Shown: positions 51,917 through 62,192, counted from the first letter of the stretch. The stretch: DNA of 64,000 nt from Paludibacter sp. (GCA_019163375.1 JAFLKK010000002.1:186001-250000); one strand, 5' to 3'. Made by a program: numbers and translations. The notes: a model not told the origin generated them from the letters alone.

Positions 51917-53878
51917 TTATCGGCTGATACACTTCAAAACCGTGTTTCTGTTTGCATCGTCAGATATATGAATAAGGTAAACGCCTTGACTCAGGCTTGT
52001 AGTGTAATTGTTTTCGGCATGTCCGAACCAAATAAGTTGACCAGCAATATCAATTATCCGAATCGAAGCCTTTCCTGTGAGCCCTTCGAGATGGATAGTC
52101 TGTCCTTCGCTCCAAAGATATAATTTTGATTTTTCATGTTCAACTACTGCACTTGTAATGTAGCCCAACTTATTGTCCATCCATTTCAGACGTTCCTTCA
52201 CAAAGTTTTTTACGTTTAAAACCTCTGCCTCATAAGTTCCTAAAATCTGCGGATTCATGTGTACTTTCGTGTTCAGTATTGTCCACCGCATAAAATTCAG
52301 TTTCTGCGATTGATTCAGCATTGTTGCATTGTCATCAATTACCTTTAATAGCGAACTTTCAGTGATAACCCCGGTGCTTCGGGACTTTGCATATATCGAT
52401 TTCAATTGTGTAAGTATGGTCGGGTCACTGAAAATCCGATTTACAATCTCACGTACTCCCGTTGCGGCACTCCCTGTTGATGCATAGGTCCAGTTTGGAT
52501 TGCTATTGATAGGGTAGGTTCTGTAATCGTTCTCATAGGCAATGTCAAAATCCCACACCGGTCCAAAATAAAACTTATCATCAGTTCGTGTTTTGTACAT
52601 GTAGGTACTCCAGTAAGTGTCTGTGTTTCCACTTATTTCGCCCACTAAGAAATGACGGAGAAATGTTTCAGTGTCAATATACTTTCTAAATCCATTCGTT
52701 GCATCGGTATAATTTGAAGCAAACAATGCAGTCTCCATTTTCTCAAAATGAGATTTGATAAATGCACTTTGAGCAGGTACAATTTCATCATCTTTAGGGT
52801 ATTTAATGGTGACGGGAACATAATTGCGTACGGAGTTAAACCACGAAATTTCTTGATTTGCGTAGGCGTCCATTTCAATTAAGTACCCTCCGGCAAGTGC
52901 AGGAAGGGTGGTGTCAGTAACCTTCATTTTGTCTACAACTACGCGCCCGGTTGCTACTTCAATCTGATCGCACAGTTGATAACTCCCCTTATATTCTCCA
53001 TTTAAAAACACATCCACCGATTTTGCAGCAGGTGTGTAGGGCATTTCCAACTTTTTGCTCAAATCAAATGCCAGTAAATTTCTCATAAGTGTCTTATCAC
53101 CATAATTGTTAATCAACGTCCAGCTTTTTTCTGTAGCAGGAAGTCCTAGCAGACTTACTTTTTTGAAGAGCTTTAATCTGTATGGTTTTTTGGGGAATCC
53201 CCAACTTGCGTTTCCGCGTCCTTTTATTTCCAGGCTATCTGTGTAAATATGAGTGCCATTATCTGATATTACAGAAACAATTCCTTTCAGATATACTTCT
53301 TTCTCAATAATATCCTGAGCGTTGGTAGTGTGAATTGAGATGGTTGGCAGATTGGTTATTTGTGGAATCGCTGAATTGTCGCCAGTGCCGGAGTATCCGT
53401 ATACTTCCATTTCGGCAATATTGCATCTGGCTTCTGCCGGTCCAATATAGCGGAGGTATCTGAATGCTTTTGAGCAGACAATAGCATGCTCGGTAAGTTT
53501 GTTTTCAGCAGGGCTTTCTTTTATCATAAACAATGGAATGGCATCTCCAAAGTCGGGGTTGTTGGCGCCTTCAAAAACTCCCAATAGCATCTTTTGAGGA
53601 TAACCTTGCCGGGGGCAATAGCTTATTTTGGTGATAATTTTCTTTTCGCCCAAGTCTATTCCAACCCAACCACCACTTTGGCTGCAGGTAGCAAATGTGT
53701 TTGATAAGTCGCCATCAAACACGTTGGCTCTCGTGTTTGCCAGCGTAGTACAGGCATAATTGACGTATTCAAAATAGCTGCTTGACCCAATGTCAGTGCC
53801 GGTGAGTTTAACCGGAATGTTTTCGGCTCTTAGGGAGATAGTAATAAATAATAGAAAAATAGGTATGGATTTTCTCAT
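51917..53878 (-). CDS. Secreted CotH-type protein with probable type IX sorting tail
   Basis: A 653-residue exported protein (signal ends SLRAEN, about residue 20). Residues about 25-175 resemble an F5/8-type (discoidin) sugar-binding domain (NVFDGDLSNTFATCSQSGGWVGIDLGEKKIITKI). Residues about 190-570 are CotH-kinase-like: LEIKGRGNASWGFPKKPYRLKL, WTLINNYGDKTLMRNLLAF, CDQIEVATGRV, and FYFGPVWDFDIAYEND. The last 70 residues (ASIRIIDIAGQLIWFGHAENNYTTSLSQGVYLIHISDDANRNTVLKCIS) look like a type A type IX secretion sorting domain. CotH-like kinases phosphorylate proteins in Bacillus spores; the role here is unknown. Confidence 0.85.
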   Translation of the reverse strand: MRKSIPIFLLFITISLRAENIPVKLTGTDIGSSSYFEYVNYACTTLANTRANVFDGDLSNTFATCSQSGGWVGIDLGEKKIITKISYCPRQGYPQKMLLGVFEGANNPDFGDAIPLFMIKESPAENKLTEHAIVCSKAFRYLRYIGPAEARCNIAEMEVYGYSGTGDNSAIPQITNLPTISIHTTNAQDIIEKEVYLKGIVSVISDNGTHIYTDSLEIKGRGNASWGFPKKPYRLKLFKKVSLLGLPATEKSWTLINNYGDKTLMRNLLAFDLSKKLEMPYTPAAKSVDVFLNGEYKGSYQLCDQIEVATGRVVVDKMKVTDTTLPALAGGYLIEMDAYANQEISWFNSVRNYVPVTIKYPKDDEIVPAQSAFIKSHFEKMETALFASNYTDATNGFRKYIDTETFLRHFLVGEISGNTDTYWSTYMYKTRTDDKFYFGPVWDFDIAYENDYRTYPINSNPNWTYASTGSAATGVREIVNRIFSDPTILTQLKSIYAKSRSTGVITESSLLKVIDDNATMLNQSQKLNFMRWTILNTKVHMNPQILGTYEAEVLNVKNFVKERLKWMDNKLGYITSAVVEHEKSKLYLWSEGQTIHLEGLTGKASIRIIDIAGQLIWFGHAENNYTTSLSQGVYLIHISDDANRNTVLKCISR

Positions 53879-53928
53879 GCTTTCTTTGTCTTAAGCAGTG
53901 TATTTGTGTTCAATGTTATTAGATTTGA

Positions 53929-53936
53929 CAAAGATA
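53929..53936 (-). promoter_or_regulatory. -7 element of the CotH gene
   Basis: The minus strand reads TATCTTTG, matching TAnnTTTG, about 50 bases ahead of the start codon. A 7-base inverted repeat (AGTGTGT, ACACACT; 53945-53963) lies just upstream, around the -33 region. Confidence 0.5.
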
Positions 53937-54035
53937 CAAAAAACAGTGTGTCGTTTACACACTTTTATAATGTAAATGTGTATTTTCTTGAAAATCATTT
54001 TTTTTCTGAGTAATGATTTATTCAAGTTGAATGAA

Positions 54036-54064
54036 AAATGCCGGACTCTTTCGAATCCGGCATT
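54036..54064 (-). terminator. Terminator of the rimP-nusA-infB operon
   Basis: AATGCCGGA and TCCGGCATT pair perfectly, with an inner TC/GA and a TTTC loop; the minus-strand RNA continues with a T run. It lies 37 bases after infB. Confidence 0.9.
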
Positions 54065-54100
54065 CTCGTATTTAAACTAACCACTGTTAACCGATTATTG

Positions 54101-57100
54101 TTATAGTGTTTTTCTTACTTCAGTTTCTTCGTAACTTTCAACCATATCGCCTACGCGTATATCCTGGTAGTTTTTGATATTCAAACCGCATTCGTAGTTC
54201 GTACCTACTTCTTTTACATCGTCTTTGAAACGTTTCAACGAATCCAATTCGCCTGTGTAAACTACGATACCTTCGCGAATGATACGAATTTTGTTAGAAC
54301 GTTTGATTTTTCCTTCACGAACCAAACAACCTGCCACTGTACCCACTTTCGTGATTTTGAATACTTCAAGAATTTCCACTGTAGCGGTAATTTCTTCCTT
54401 AATTTCAGGAGAAAGCATACCTTCCATAGCCGACTTGATTTCTTCAATAGCATCGTAAATAATCGAATACAAGCGAATGTCTATTTCTTCTTTTTCTGCA
54501 ATTTTGCGAGCCGAAGTTGTTGGACGTACCTGGAAACCGCAGATGATTGCATTCGAAGCAGCTGCCAATAGAATATCCGAATCGGAAATAGCACCTACCG
54601 CTTTGTGAATAACGTTTACCTGTATGTTTTCTGTCGAAAGTTTTAGTAATGCATCCGATAAAGCTTCTACCGAACCATCCACGTCACCTTTCACAATGAT
54701 ATTCAATTCCTTGAAATCACCAAGTGCAATTCGGCGTCCCAATTCGTCCAAGGTAAAGTGCTTTTTAGTTCTAAGACTTTGTTCGCGTTGTAGTTGTTCA
54801 CGTTTGTTGGCAATGCTACGCGCTTCATGTTCAGAAGACATTACATTAATAACATCCCCAGCTTGCGGTGCTCCGTTAAGACCCAGAATTAATGCAGGCT
54901 CGCCCGGTCTGACTGCCGTAATGCGTTGATTACGTTCGTTGAACATAGCTTTTATCTTACCAAAATAAGTTCCGGCAAGTACCACGTCTCCTTGATTCAG
55001 CGTTCCGTTTTCCACTAATATCGTTGATACATATCCACGTCCTTTGTCCAGTGTCGATTCAATAACCGAACCGATAGCACGTTTCTTAGGATTAGCTCTT
55101 AATTCAAGAATTTCGGCCTCCAGCAATACTTTTTCAAGTAATTCGTTTATGCCAATTCCCTGTTTAGCAGAAATTTCCTGAGATTGATATTTACCTCCCC
55201 AGTCTTCTACCAAATAATTCATTTGAGCTAAGGTTTCTTTTATCTTTTCAGGATTTGCACCCGGTTTGTCAATTTTATTAATTGCAAAGATCATCGGAAC
55301 ATTTGCTGCAGCAGCGTGATTGATAGCTTCAATAGTTTGAGGCATCACGTTGTCATCGGCAGCCACCATGATAATGGCAATATCCGTAACTTTAGCACCA
55401 CGTGCACGCATAGCGGTAAACGCTTCGTGACCAGGAGTATCTAAGAAAGTAATTTTTTGTCCATTCTCTAATGTTACATTGTAAGCACCAATGTGTTGTG
55501 TAATACCTCCGGCTTCACCAGCGATAACATTTGCTTTACGAATGTGGTCGAGTAATGATGTTTTACCGTGGTCAACGTGTCCCATTACGGTCACAATTGG
55601 TGCACGTGGCATCAAGTCTTCTTCTAAATCGGTTTCTTCTTCACCAATGGCTTCAATAACGTCGGCACTTACATATTCGGTAGTAAAACCAAATTCTTCA
55701 GCCACGATATTGATTGTTTCTGCATCTAAACGTTGATTGATAGAAACCATCAAGCCAATGTTCATACAGGTAGCAATTACCTGATTCACACTGACGTCCA
55801 TCATTACTGCTAATTCACTTGCAGTAACAAATTCGGTCAGTTTCAATACGCTTTCACCGTCACGTTCAAGTTGAGCTTGCTCTTGTTGTCGGCTGCTTGC
55901 ACCTTCACGTTTGTCACGGCGATATTTAGACCCTTTGCCTTTTTTGTTTGCTCCGGAGAGACGGGCTAAGGTTTCTTTAATTTGTTTTTGAACATCAACT
56001 TCGTTTACAACAGTTTTTACCGGTCTTTTTGGACCGCCGCCAACTGGTCTGTTGTTGCTGTTATTGTTATTATTAGGTCTTGCTCCACCTGCGTTTCCGC
56101 CGTTACCACCGGTTGTGCCGGGAGTAATTTTTTTAGGACTTGCAAATCCTTGTGTTGGCCCGTTTGGTTGTGGAACTTTGTTGATATCAACTTTTTGATT
56201 CGAGAAACGCTCACGTTTTTTCTTTGGTTGACCCACCGAAGGTGAGTTGGCAACCTCAGCTGCTGTACGCAAGATTTTTTTCTCACCTACTACCAATGGT
56301 TTTTTAGGATCGGCAATAACTCTTCCTTTATCTTCGCGTTCTCTGCGTTTTTGTTCTTTCGATTTTGGCTTTGGACGAGTGCTTTGGTTAAGCAGGTCCA
56401 GATTTATGGTTCCGATAACTACCGGAGCTTTATCAAGCGTTGGACGTGATAGTGAGAACACTTTGTCTTCCTCGTGATCATTATCTTTAGTCTCAACATT
56501 ACCTGCAACTTCCGATTTATCATCAGCAGCTTCCGGTACTATGATTTTTTCTTTAATTGGTTGAACTGTTTCTGCTTTAGGCTCCACAATTGCTTTAGGC
56601 TCTTCAACTATTTTTGTCTCTACAACCGGCGTTTCTATCTTTTGTATTGGTTTTTCAACTTCAACTTCAACTTTAGGTGCAATCACTTCTACCTTTGGGA
56701 GCGGTTCTGCTTTTGGGGCTTCCACTACTTTTTGCGGAGTTGGTATTTCTACTTCCGCTACAACCTTTGGTTCTACCGGTTTTGGAGCTTCCACTTTTTC
56801 CACTGTTGGTTTCACTGCTTCAACAACCGCTGGTTTCTCAACTATCGGTGCTGGTTTTGGAGCTTCAGGTTTTTTCTCAACAGGTTTTTCCTTTGCATTC
56901 AAATCGATATGACCAACAGATTTGAAATGAGGTAATTGATCTTCAGAAATAGTAACTTGAATTGTTTCCACAGGTTTTGGAGCTGGTTTAGGTTGATTAT
57001 AACCTTCCAATGCTACAGTTTCAGCCTTGTCCTTGTGATGGCGCTCCTGGCTAATTCGCTCTGATTCAATTTTCAGAGCCATATCTTTATTAAATTCTTT

Positions 57101-57241
57101 TGCCAATAAAAGATGCATGTCGTCCGTCAATTTTAAATTGGGATCGACAACAATTTTATGACCTTTTTTTGCAAAAAATTCTACTGCGGTGGTCATTCCG
57201 ACATTTAATTCTTTACAGGCTTTACTTAATCTTATGGACAT
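54101..57241 (-). CDS. infB: Translation initiation factor IF-2
   Basis: A 1046-residue IF-2, longer than the E. coli protein. The N-terminal IF2_N helix region ([27 protein letters not shown]) is followed by a Pro/Lys/Val/Glu-rich disordered stretch to about residue 270 and further low-complexity sequence ([21 protein letters not shown]) to about 400. A second IF2_N lies near 480. The G domain is near residue 550: [30 protein letters not shown] and FAINKIDKP, followed by domains II to IV. It brings fMet-tRNA to the ribosome. It is third in rimP-nusA-infB and ends at a terminator. Confidence 0.97.
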   Translation of the reverse strand: MSIRLSKACKELNVGMTTAVEFFAKKGHKIVVDPNLKLTDDMHLLLAKEFNKDMALKIESERISQERHHKDKAETVALEGYNQPKPAPKPVETIQVTISEDQLPHFKSVGHIDLNAKEKPVEKKPEAPKPAPIVEKPAVVEAVKPTVEKVEAPKPVEPKVVAEVEIPTPQKVVEAPKAEPLPKVEVIAPKVEVEVEKPIQKIETPVVETKIVEEPKAIVEPKAETVQPIKEKIIVPEAADDKSEVAGNVETKDNDHEEDKVFSLSRPTLDKAPVVIGTINLDLLNQSTRPKPKSKEQKRREREDKGRVIADPKKPLVVGEKKILRTAAEVANSPSVGQPKKKRERFSNQKVDINKVPQPNGPTQGFASPKKITPGTTGGNGGNAGGARPNNNNNSNNRPVGGGPKRPVKTVVNEVDVQKQIKETLARLSGANKKGKGSKYRRDKREGASSRQQEQAQLERDGESVLKLTEFVTASELAVMMDVSVNQVIATCMNIGLMVSINQRLDAETINIVAEEFGFTTEYVSADVIEAIGEEETDLEEDLMPRAPIVTVMGHVDHGKTSLLDHIRKANVIAGEAGGITQHIGAYNVTLENGQKITFLDTPGHEAFTAMRARGAKVTDIAIIMVAADDNVMPQTIEAINHAAAANVPMIFAINKIDKPGANPEKIKETLAQMNYLVEDWGGKYQSQEISAKQGIGINELLEKVLLEAEILELRANPKKRAIGSVIESTLDKGRGYVSTILVENGTLNQGDVVLAGTYFGKIKAMFNERNQRITAVRPGEPALILGLNGAPQAGDVINVMSSEHEARSIANKREQLQREQSLRTKKHFTLDELGRRIALGDFKELNIIVKGDVDGSVEALSDALLKLSTENIQVNVIHKAVGAISDSDILLAAASNAIICGFQVRPTTSARKIAEKEEIDIRLYSIIYDAIEEIKSAMEGMLSPEIKEEITATVEILEVFKITKVGTVAGCLVREGKIKRSNKIRIIREGIVVYTGELDSLKRFKDDVKEVGTNYECGLNIKNYQDIRVGDMVESYEETEVRKTL

Positions 57242-57351
57242 ATTCTATAATTACAGTTTTCTATTATTTAAAAAGTTTCCGGTCTTCAATCTCTGGTTTC
57301 CGGTCAATCCTCAACTTAACGCGGAACGCGAAATGTAAAACACGAAATAGG

Positions 57352-58659
57352 CTATTCTTGAGCCTTTTCCTGATCGGCTGATTCGTCTGATTCGTCTGAT
57401 TCATCCTCTTCGGCGAATTCAGCATTTAGAATGGTCAACACATCGTCGATGGTTTCTTCTTCTAAGTCGGTGCGACGAATCAAATCCTGACGAGAAATGG
57501 TCAATACGCTTTTAGCAGTGTCGCATCCAATTGCTTTTAATGCATCAATAACCCATTGATCAATTTCGTCGCTGAATTCATCCAAGTAGATATCTTCAGT
57601 TTCAGTTTCTTCGTCCAATTCGCGGAATACATCCAGTGTGTAACCGGTAAGCATTCCTGCCAGTTTAATGTTCATACCACCTTTACCAATTGCCTGAGAA
57701 ACTTCTTCCGGTTTCAGGTAAATTTCTGCTTTTTTCTCTACCTCGTTCAATCGGATAGACGATATTTTTGCAGGGCTTAAAGCACGTGATATAAATAAGT
57801 TCGTGTTGTTTGTGTAGTTGATAACGTCGATGTTCTCGTTACGCAGCTCACGAACGATACCATGGATACGTGATCCTTTTACACCAACGCAAGCGCCTAC
57901 CGGATCAATGCGATCATCGTACGATTCAACAGCTACTTTGGCGCGTTCACCCGGCATACGGGCGATTTTCTTTATAAGAATTAAACCCTCATGAATTTCA
58001 GGGACTTCCAGTTCGAACAAACGTTCCAGGAATACCGGTGAAATACGTGAAAGAATGATTTTTGGATTGTTGTTTTTATTCTCTACCATGGCTACCACTG
58101 CACGAACGGTGTCGCCTTTGCGGTAAAAATCGGTAGGTATTTGTTCTGTTTTTGGTAAATAAAGTTCATTGCCTTCTTCGTCGATAAGCAACATTTCTTT
58201 TTTCCAGATTTGATATAATTCAGCGCTTACTATCTGACCAACTTTTTCGCTGTATTTGCTAAATACATTATCTTTCTGAAGTTCCAATATTTTAGACGAA
58301 AGCGTTTGACGAAGCGTTAAAATGGCGCGACGACCAAAGCCAATAAAGTCAACTAATTCAGTAACATCCTCATCAATCTCGTAATCCTCGTCAATTTTTT
58401 TAGCTTCGCTAAGTGATATTTGTAAGTTTGGATCTTCTAATTCGTCATCAGCCACTACTGTACGGTTGCGATAAATTTCGAAGTCACCTTTATCAGGGTT
58501 GATAATGACATCGTAATTTTCGTCCGTTCCAAACATTTTTGAAATAACATTGCGGAACGACTCTTCCATTACACTAATCAGAGTACTTCTATCGATGTTT
58601 TTTAGCTCTTTGAACTCCGAAAAAGTATCAATTAAGCTAATAGTTTCTTTTTTGCTCAT
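57352..58659 (-). CDS. nusA: Transcription termination/antitermination factor NusA
   Basis: This 435-residue NusA has the N-terminal RNA-polymerase-binding domain (LIDTFSEFKELKNIDRSTLISVMEESFRNV), then S1 (YRKGDTVRAVVAMVENKNNNPKIILSR) and tandem KH domains (VGACVGVKGSRIHGIVRELRNENIDVINY; QAIGKGGMNIKLAGMLTGY). A short acidic C-terminus (EEDESDESDESADQEKAQE) takes the place of E. coli's second acidic repeat. It controls pausing, termination and antitermination. It follows rimP by 3 bases. Confidence 0.97.
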   Translation of the reverse strand: MSKKETISLIDTFSEFKELKNIDRSTLISVMEESFRNVISKMFGTDENYDVIINPDKGDFEIYRNRTVVADDELEDPNLQISLSEAKKIDEDYEIDEDVTELVDFIGFGRRAILTLRQTLSSKILELQKDNVFSKYSEKVGQIVSAELYQIWKKEMLLIDEEGNELYLPKTEQIPTDFYRKGDTVRAVVAMVENKNNNPKIILSRISPVFLERLFELEVPEIHEGLILIKKIARMPGERAKVAVESYDDRIDPVGACVGVKGSRIHGIVRELRNENIDVINYTNNTNLFISRALSPAKISSIRLNEVEKKAEIYLKPEEVSQAIGKGGMNIKLAGMLTGYTLDVFRELDEETETEDIYLDEFSDEIDQWVIDALKAIGCDTAKSVLTISRQDLIRRTDLEEETIDDVLTILNAEFAEEDESDESDESADQEKAQE

Positions 58660-58662
58660 GGC

Positions 58663-59130
58663 TTATTTGAATCTAATAATATATTTTGTTGTTTTAATAT
58701 CTTCGTATGAGAAGGTTATGTTCTCAGTAACCGTAATTTTACGTTTGGCACCTTCCGGTTTTTCAGTTTTTTCTATTTCCAAAACAAATTCTGTTTCGCT
58801 TATTTCAACTAAAACTCCGGTAACTTTTTTGCCTGCTTTCGTCAATACTTCTACCTCGTTGCCAATGTTTTTTTCGTACTGTTTCAGTACTTTAAATGGC
58901 TCGGTTAGTCCTGCAGAACTCACTTCCAGCTCGTAATCTTCTATCTCGCGATCTATTTGAGATTCGATATGGCGATTTACCTCCATACAAAATTCAATCG
59001 ATACTCCGTCAAATGAGTCAATTTCCACCGAAATACGGTTGTCAGGGGTGACTTTTACATCCACCAAATAATAATTTTTGTCGGCAATATATTGCTCAAC
59101 TATCTGATATACTGAGTCTTTAGAAATCAT
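58663..59130 (-). CDS. rimP: Ribosome maturation factor RimP
   Basis: 155 residues from MISKDSVYQIVEQYIADKNYYLVDVKV. It has VSIEFCMEVNRHIESQIDREIEDYELEVSSAGLTEPFK near residue 58, the RimP core, and a C-terminal SH3-like domain (GKKVTGVLVEISETEFVLEIEK). It assists 30S maturation. The frame is open upstream to an ATG at 59196, but a minus-strand promoter at 59194-59225 would start RNA close to that codon, so the later ATG is used. It heads the conserved rimP-nusA-infB operon. Confidence 0.93.
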   Translation of the reverse strand: MISKDSVYQIVEQYIADKNYYLVDVKVTPDNRISVEIDSFDGVSIEFCMEVNRHIESQIDREIEDYELEVSSAGLTEPFKVLKQYEKNIGNEVEVLTKAGKKVTGVLVEISETEFVLEIEKTEKPEGAKRKITVTENITFSYEDIKTTKYIIRFK

Positions 59131-59193
59131 ACAATGTGTTATAGTAACAAACGAGGGGACTGTTGTCCCCTCCTCTGTATCCTGTTTCGTTTG

Positions 59194-59225
59194 CAAAAGT
59201 ACAAAATAATTCTTTATTATACAAA
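59194..59225 (-). promoter_or_regulatory. Promoter of rimP-nusA-infB
   Basis: On the minus strand TACTTTTG (59194-59201) is the -7 and TTTG (59222-59225) the -33 element, with a 20-base spacer. The match is strong and sets the rimP start. Confidence 0.75.
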
Positions 59226-59363
59226 GAATTACGAGAAAAGTTCATTGTTTGTATATTTGTTTTAGTATCAATCTCTTCGTGTATTTATTTTCTGATTGCT
59301 TTTATTCTGTATTTATATTCAAAAAAACAAAGAACAAATTATCCTTTTCATTAAAAATACGTT

Positions 59364-59371
59364 TATCTTTG
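59364..59371 (+). promoter_or_regulatory. -7 element of the butyrate kinase gene
   Basis: TATCTTTG matches TAnnTTTG about 105 bases ahead of the start codon. There is no good -33 at the usual spacing. Confidence 0.45.
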
Positions 59372-59475
59372 TGTATCACAATCTCTATTTAAAACGAAAA
59401 TCACGCTCATTTATTACCACACACATCCTAATCAGTGCCATTTAGCTGTTTTGATTAATAATAAATCCTCCATTT

Positions 59476-60540
59476 ATGTATAAAATTCTATCGGTTAATC
59501 CAGGTTCAACTTCAACGAAGTTTGCAGTTTACGAAGATGAGAAATTAGTTTGTCTTCACACCATTCGCCATTCGGCAGACGATTTAAAATCGTTTGAATC
59601 GCTGCTTGAACAGCATGAATTTCGCAAAAATCTGATGGTGGATTATTTGGCTAAAGACGGAATTGATATTACCGAATTGTCAGCCGTAGTGGGTCGTGGA
59701 GGATTGGTTCGTCCGCTTGAGTCGGGTGTTTATAGTGTCAATGACAAGTATATTGAAGATTTGAAGACCAGGTATTCGGCTGAGCACGCCAGTAATTTAG
59801 GTGGTGTGATAGCGCGAGAAATTGCAGAAGCCATTCCCGGCTGCCTTGCGCTGATTGCCGATCCGGTTGTAGTGGACGAATATCAGGATGTGGCACGCAT
59901 TAGCGGATTGCCGCAAATTCCTCGTCATTCGATGTTCCATGCATTGAATCATAAGGCAATAGCCCGTAAATATGCGGCTGCAAACGGAACTACTTACGAA
60001 AAGTTGAACCTGGTTGTTGCACATATGGGTGGTGGCATTTCGGTTGCTGCGCATCGTTTGGGTAAGGTGGTGGATTCAAATCAGGGTTTGGATGGCTACG
60101 GACCTTTCTCTCCGGAGCGTGCAGGGACGCTCGATGCGGGACAGCTGGTAGATATGTGCTTCGCGGGGAAATACACGCAGGATGAAATTCGTAAATTATT
60201 GGTGGGTAATGGTGGATTGATGGCGCATTTGGGCATAAATGATACGAAGGTTATTCTTCAGATGGTGGAGAGTGGAGATGAGAAGGCACGGTTGATCTTA
60301 GAGGCACTTGCCTATAATGTTGCCAAAGAAATAGGTGCTATGTTGGCGGTGTTGCACGGCAGTGCTGATGCAGTGGTACTTACAGGTGGAATTGCCTACA
60401 GTAAATTTGTTGTGGAGTACATAAACAAAATGATTTCGCCAATGATAAAAGTAACTGTTTACCCTGGCGAAGACGAGATGGAAGCTCTGGCCATGAGTGG
60501 ATTGAGAGTGCTCAGAGGTGAAGAGGCGAAAGTATATTGA
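59476..60540 (+). CDS. buk: Butyrate kinase
   Basis: A 354-residue member of the acetate/butyrate kinase (ASKHA) family. It begins YKILSVNPGSTSTKFAVYEDEKLV (phosphate-1 loop), carries VVAHMGGGISVAAHRLGKVVDSNQGLDGYGPFSPERAG near residue 178, and ends VVLTGGIAYSKFVVEYI with ADAVVLTGG for adenosine binding. It converts butyryl phosphate and ADP to butyrate and ATP, or acts on branched-chain acids. The usual partner ptb is not adjacent in the window. Its stop is one base from the stop of the exosortase gene on the other strand. Confidence 0.94.
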   Translation: MYKILSVNPGSTSTKFAVYEDEKLVCLHTIRHSADDLKSFESLLEQHEFRKNLMVDYLAKDGIDITELSAVVGRGGLVRPLESGVYSVNDKYIEDLKTRYSAEHASNLGGVIAREIAEAIPGCLALIADPVVVDEYQDVARISGLPQIPRHSMFHALNHKAIARKYAAANGTTYEKLNLVVAHMGGGISVAAHRLGKVVDSNQGLDGYGPFSPERAGTLDAGQLVDMCFAGKYTQDEIRKLLVGNGGLMAHLGINDTKVILQMVESGDEKARLILEALAYNVAKEIGAMLAVLHGSADAVVLTGGIAYSKFVVEYINKMISPMIKVTVYPGEDEMEALAMSGLRVLRGEEAKVY

Positions 60541-60541
60541 T

Positions 60542-61126
60542 TTATTGAGGCTTATTGTTCAAATGTTTGGTTCCCACAATTATTTCTTCCCAGTATACCC
60601 ACATGATAAAAATAATCGTGTAAAAAAGGTACTTGAAAATGTAGAAATGGAGCAGGTCAAATGTGTTGTGGTGGTTTTCTATAAACGCGATAATAAATGT
60701 AATTCTGAATATGTTGAAAAGATAAACCACTATCAGTCCCAGTGGTATATACCACATTTTTTTTGCCCATGGCCCCCGCGAAAAAGCGATGATGCAGATA
60801 AAGATATAGGCTTGTTTTAAGCCTGTACATCCCCATATAATTTGTACGGAAACATTATTGTCGTGGCGTAGGATGTTCCACGTGTCCAACGTAACATTAT
60901 GTCCTGTTATGTGTAAAAGCCATGTACAAAGTTCAGCCACGTGTCTGGCCATGTATTTAAACGGTGCCGAAATGTCCATCCCGAACAAAGTTACCAATGT
61001 GTCCGTTTCGTCTCCTAATACATTATATTTCCAAATGAGATTGGATACCATTAAAATTACCACAAAGCCTATCACTCCGCGATACGGTACCAGCTTTTGT
61101 GGTAGTTTGATTAGGGGTAATTTCAT
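60542..61126 (-). CDS. Exosortase/archaeosortase-family transpeptidase
   Basis: A 194-residue polytopic membrane protein with the exosortase catalytic triad: Cys100 in QIIWGCTGLKQ, Arg141 in LFNIFRITFI and His160 in FDLLHFYIFKY. Hydrophobic helices span about 15-35, 98-116, 124-150 and 160-180. Exosortases cut and sort proteins with a C-terminal PEP-CTERM-type signal or a variant of it. No target protein or partner gene is adjacent: buk ends beside it and tsaD lies upstream on the same strand. In Bacteroidota such genes often pair with gene sets elsewhere in the genome. Confidence 0.88.
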   Translation of the reverse strand: MKLPLIKLPQKLVPYRGVIGFVVILMVSNLIWKYNVLGDETDTLVTLFGMDISAPFKYMARHVAELCTWLLHITGHNVTLDTWNILRHDNNVSVQIIWGCTGLKQAYIFICIIAFSRGPWAKKMWYIPLGLIVVYLFNIFRITFIIAFIENHHNTFDLLHFYIFKYLFYTIIFIMWVYWEEIIVGTKHLNNKPQ

Positions 61127-61163
61127 TTGGTTTAATGTGTGTTGGGTGATTATGGCTGTTAAT

Positions 61164-62192
61164 TTAAAATTTATTTGTCACTCTCGAAAACGGAACTTTC
61201 TCCATTCCACAAAAATCCTTGTGCTGATAATTGAAATAGCCTGTTATGGCAATCATGGCAGCATTATCTGTCGTAAATGCAAAAGGTGGAATGTATACTT
61301 CCCAGTTGTATTTTTTACCATAATCGTAAAAAGCCTGTCGTAATGCCGAATTAGCCGAAACGCCACCGGCCACAGCCACCTGTTTTATGTTTAATTCGGT
61401 AGCAGCTTTACGAAGTTTGGCCATTAAAATATCCACTACGGTAGCTTGTAGTGAGGCACATATATCGTTCATGTTTTTGGAAACAAAGTCGGGGTCTTCT
61501 TTCACTTTGTCGCGTAATAAATAAAGAAACGATGTTTTTAGGCCACTAAAGCTGTAGTTATAGCCCGGGATCTGTGGTTTGTTGAACACAAATGCTTTCG
61601 GATTTCCTTCTTTTGCCAGCCGATCGATGTGTGGTCCGCCAGGGTAGGGTAGCCCCATTACTTTTGCACACTTGTCAAAGGCTTCACCGGCAGCATCGTC
61701 AATCGTTTGACCGATTACCTCCATGTTGTTGTATGCGCGTACCAGTACTATTTGAGAATTTCCTCCCGATACCAGCAGGCATAAAAATGGAAATTCAGGT
61801 TGACGCTCATCCGGTTTTCCCTCGCTGATGAAGTGTGCCAGTACATGTGCTTGTAAATGATTTACATCCATAAGCGGTATGTTTAGGGCTTGTGCCAATC
61901 CTTTGGCAAACGATGTGCCTACCAAAAGTGAGCCCAATAAGCCGGGCCCACGAGTGAATGCAATACCACTCAGGTCTTTTTTTTCTACACCGGCACGTTT
62001 TAATGCTTCGTGAACTACCGGAATAATGTTTTGTTGGTGAGCGCGTGAGGCCAGTTCGGGTACAACACCTCCGTAGCTAGCGTGAATGGCTTGACCGGCG
62101 ATAACGTTCGAGAGCATTACTCCGTCGCGAATTACAGATGCTGATGTGTCGTCACAGGACGATTCTATGCCAAGTATTATTGTAGGATTCAT
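61164..62192 (-). CDS. tsaD: tRNA N6-adenosine threonylcarbamoyltransferase TsaD
   Basis: This 342-residue ASKHA protein starts MNPTIILGIESSCDDTSASVIRDG. It has the metal-binding motif VNHLQAHVLAHF with two His near residue 110, FPFLCLLVSGGNSQIVLV, and TIDDAAGEAFDKCAKVMGLPYPGGPHIDRLA, then VAVAGGVSANSALR near residue 275. It transfers threonylcarbamoyl from TC-AMP to A37 of ANN-reading tRNAs with TsaB/TsaE. It is divergent from the tamB-like gene and 37 bases ahead of the exosortase gene, with which it may be co-transcribed. Confidence 0.97.
   Translation of the reverse strand: MNPTIILGIESSCDDTSASVIRDGVMLSNVIAGQAIHASYGGVVPELASRAHQQNIIPVVHEALKRAGVEKKDLSGIAFTRGPGLLGSLLVGTSFAKGLAQALNIPLMDVNHLQAHVLAHFISEGKPDERQPEFPFLCLLVSGGNSQIVLVRAYNNMEVIGQTIDDAAGEAFDKCAKVMGLPYPGGPHIDRLAKEGNPKAFVFNKPQIPGYNYSFSGLKTSFLYLLRDKVKEDPDFVSKNMNDICASLQATVVDILMAKLRKAATELNIKQVAVAGGVSANSALRQAFYDYGKKYNWEVYIPPFAFTTDNAAMIAITGYFNYQHKDFCGMEKVPFSRVTNKF

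Noticed and set aside
56474-56935. Plus-strand ORF very rich in Phe, Arg and Trp
   Set aside because: It is the complement of the Pro/Lys/Val/Glu-rich low-complexity part of infB; composition comes from that strand.
59131-59196. Longer RimP N-terminus from the ATG at 59196
   Set aside because: It would begin within the promoter -7 element and adds a stretch without RimP resemblance.
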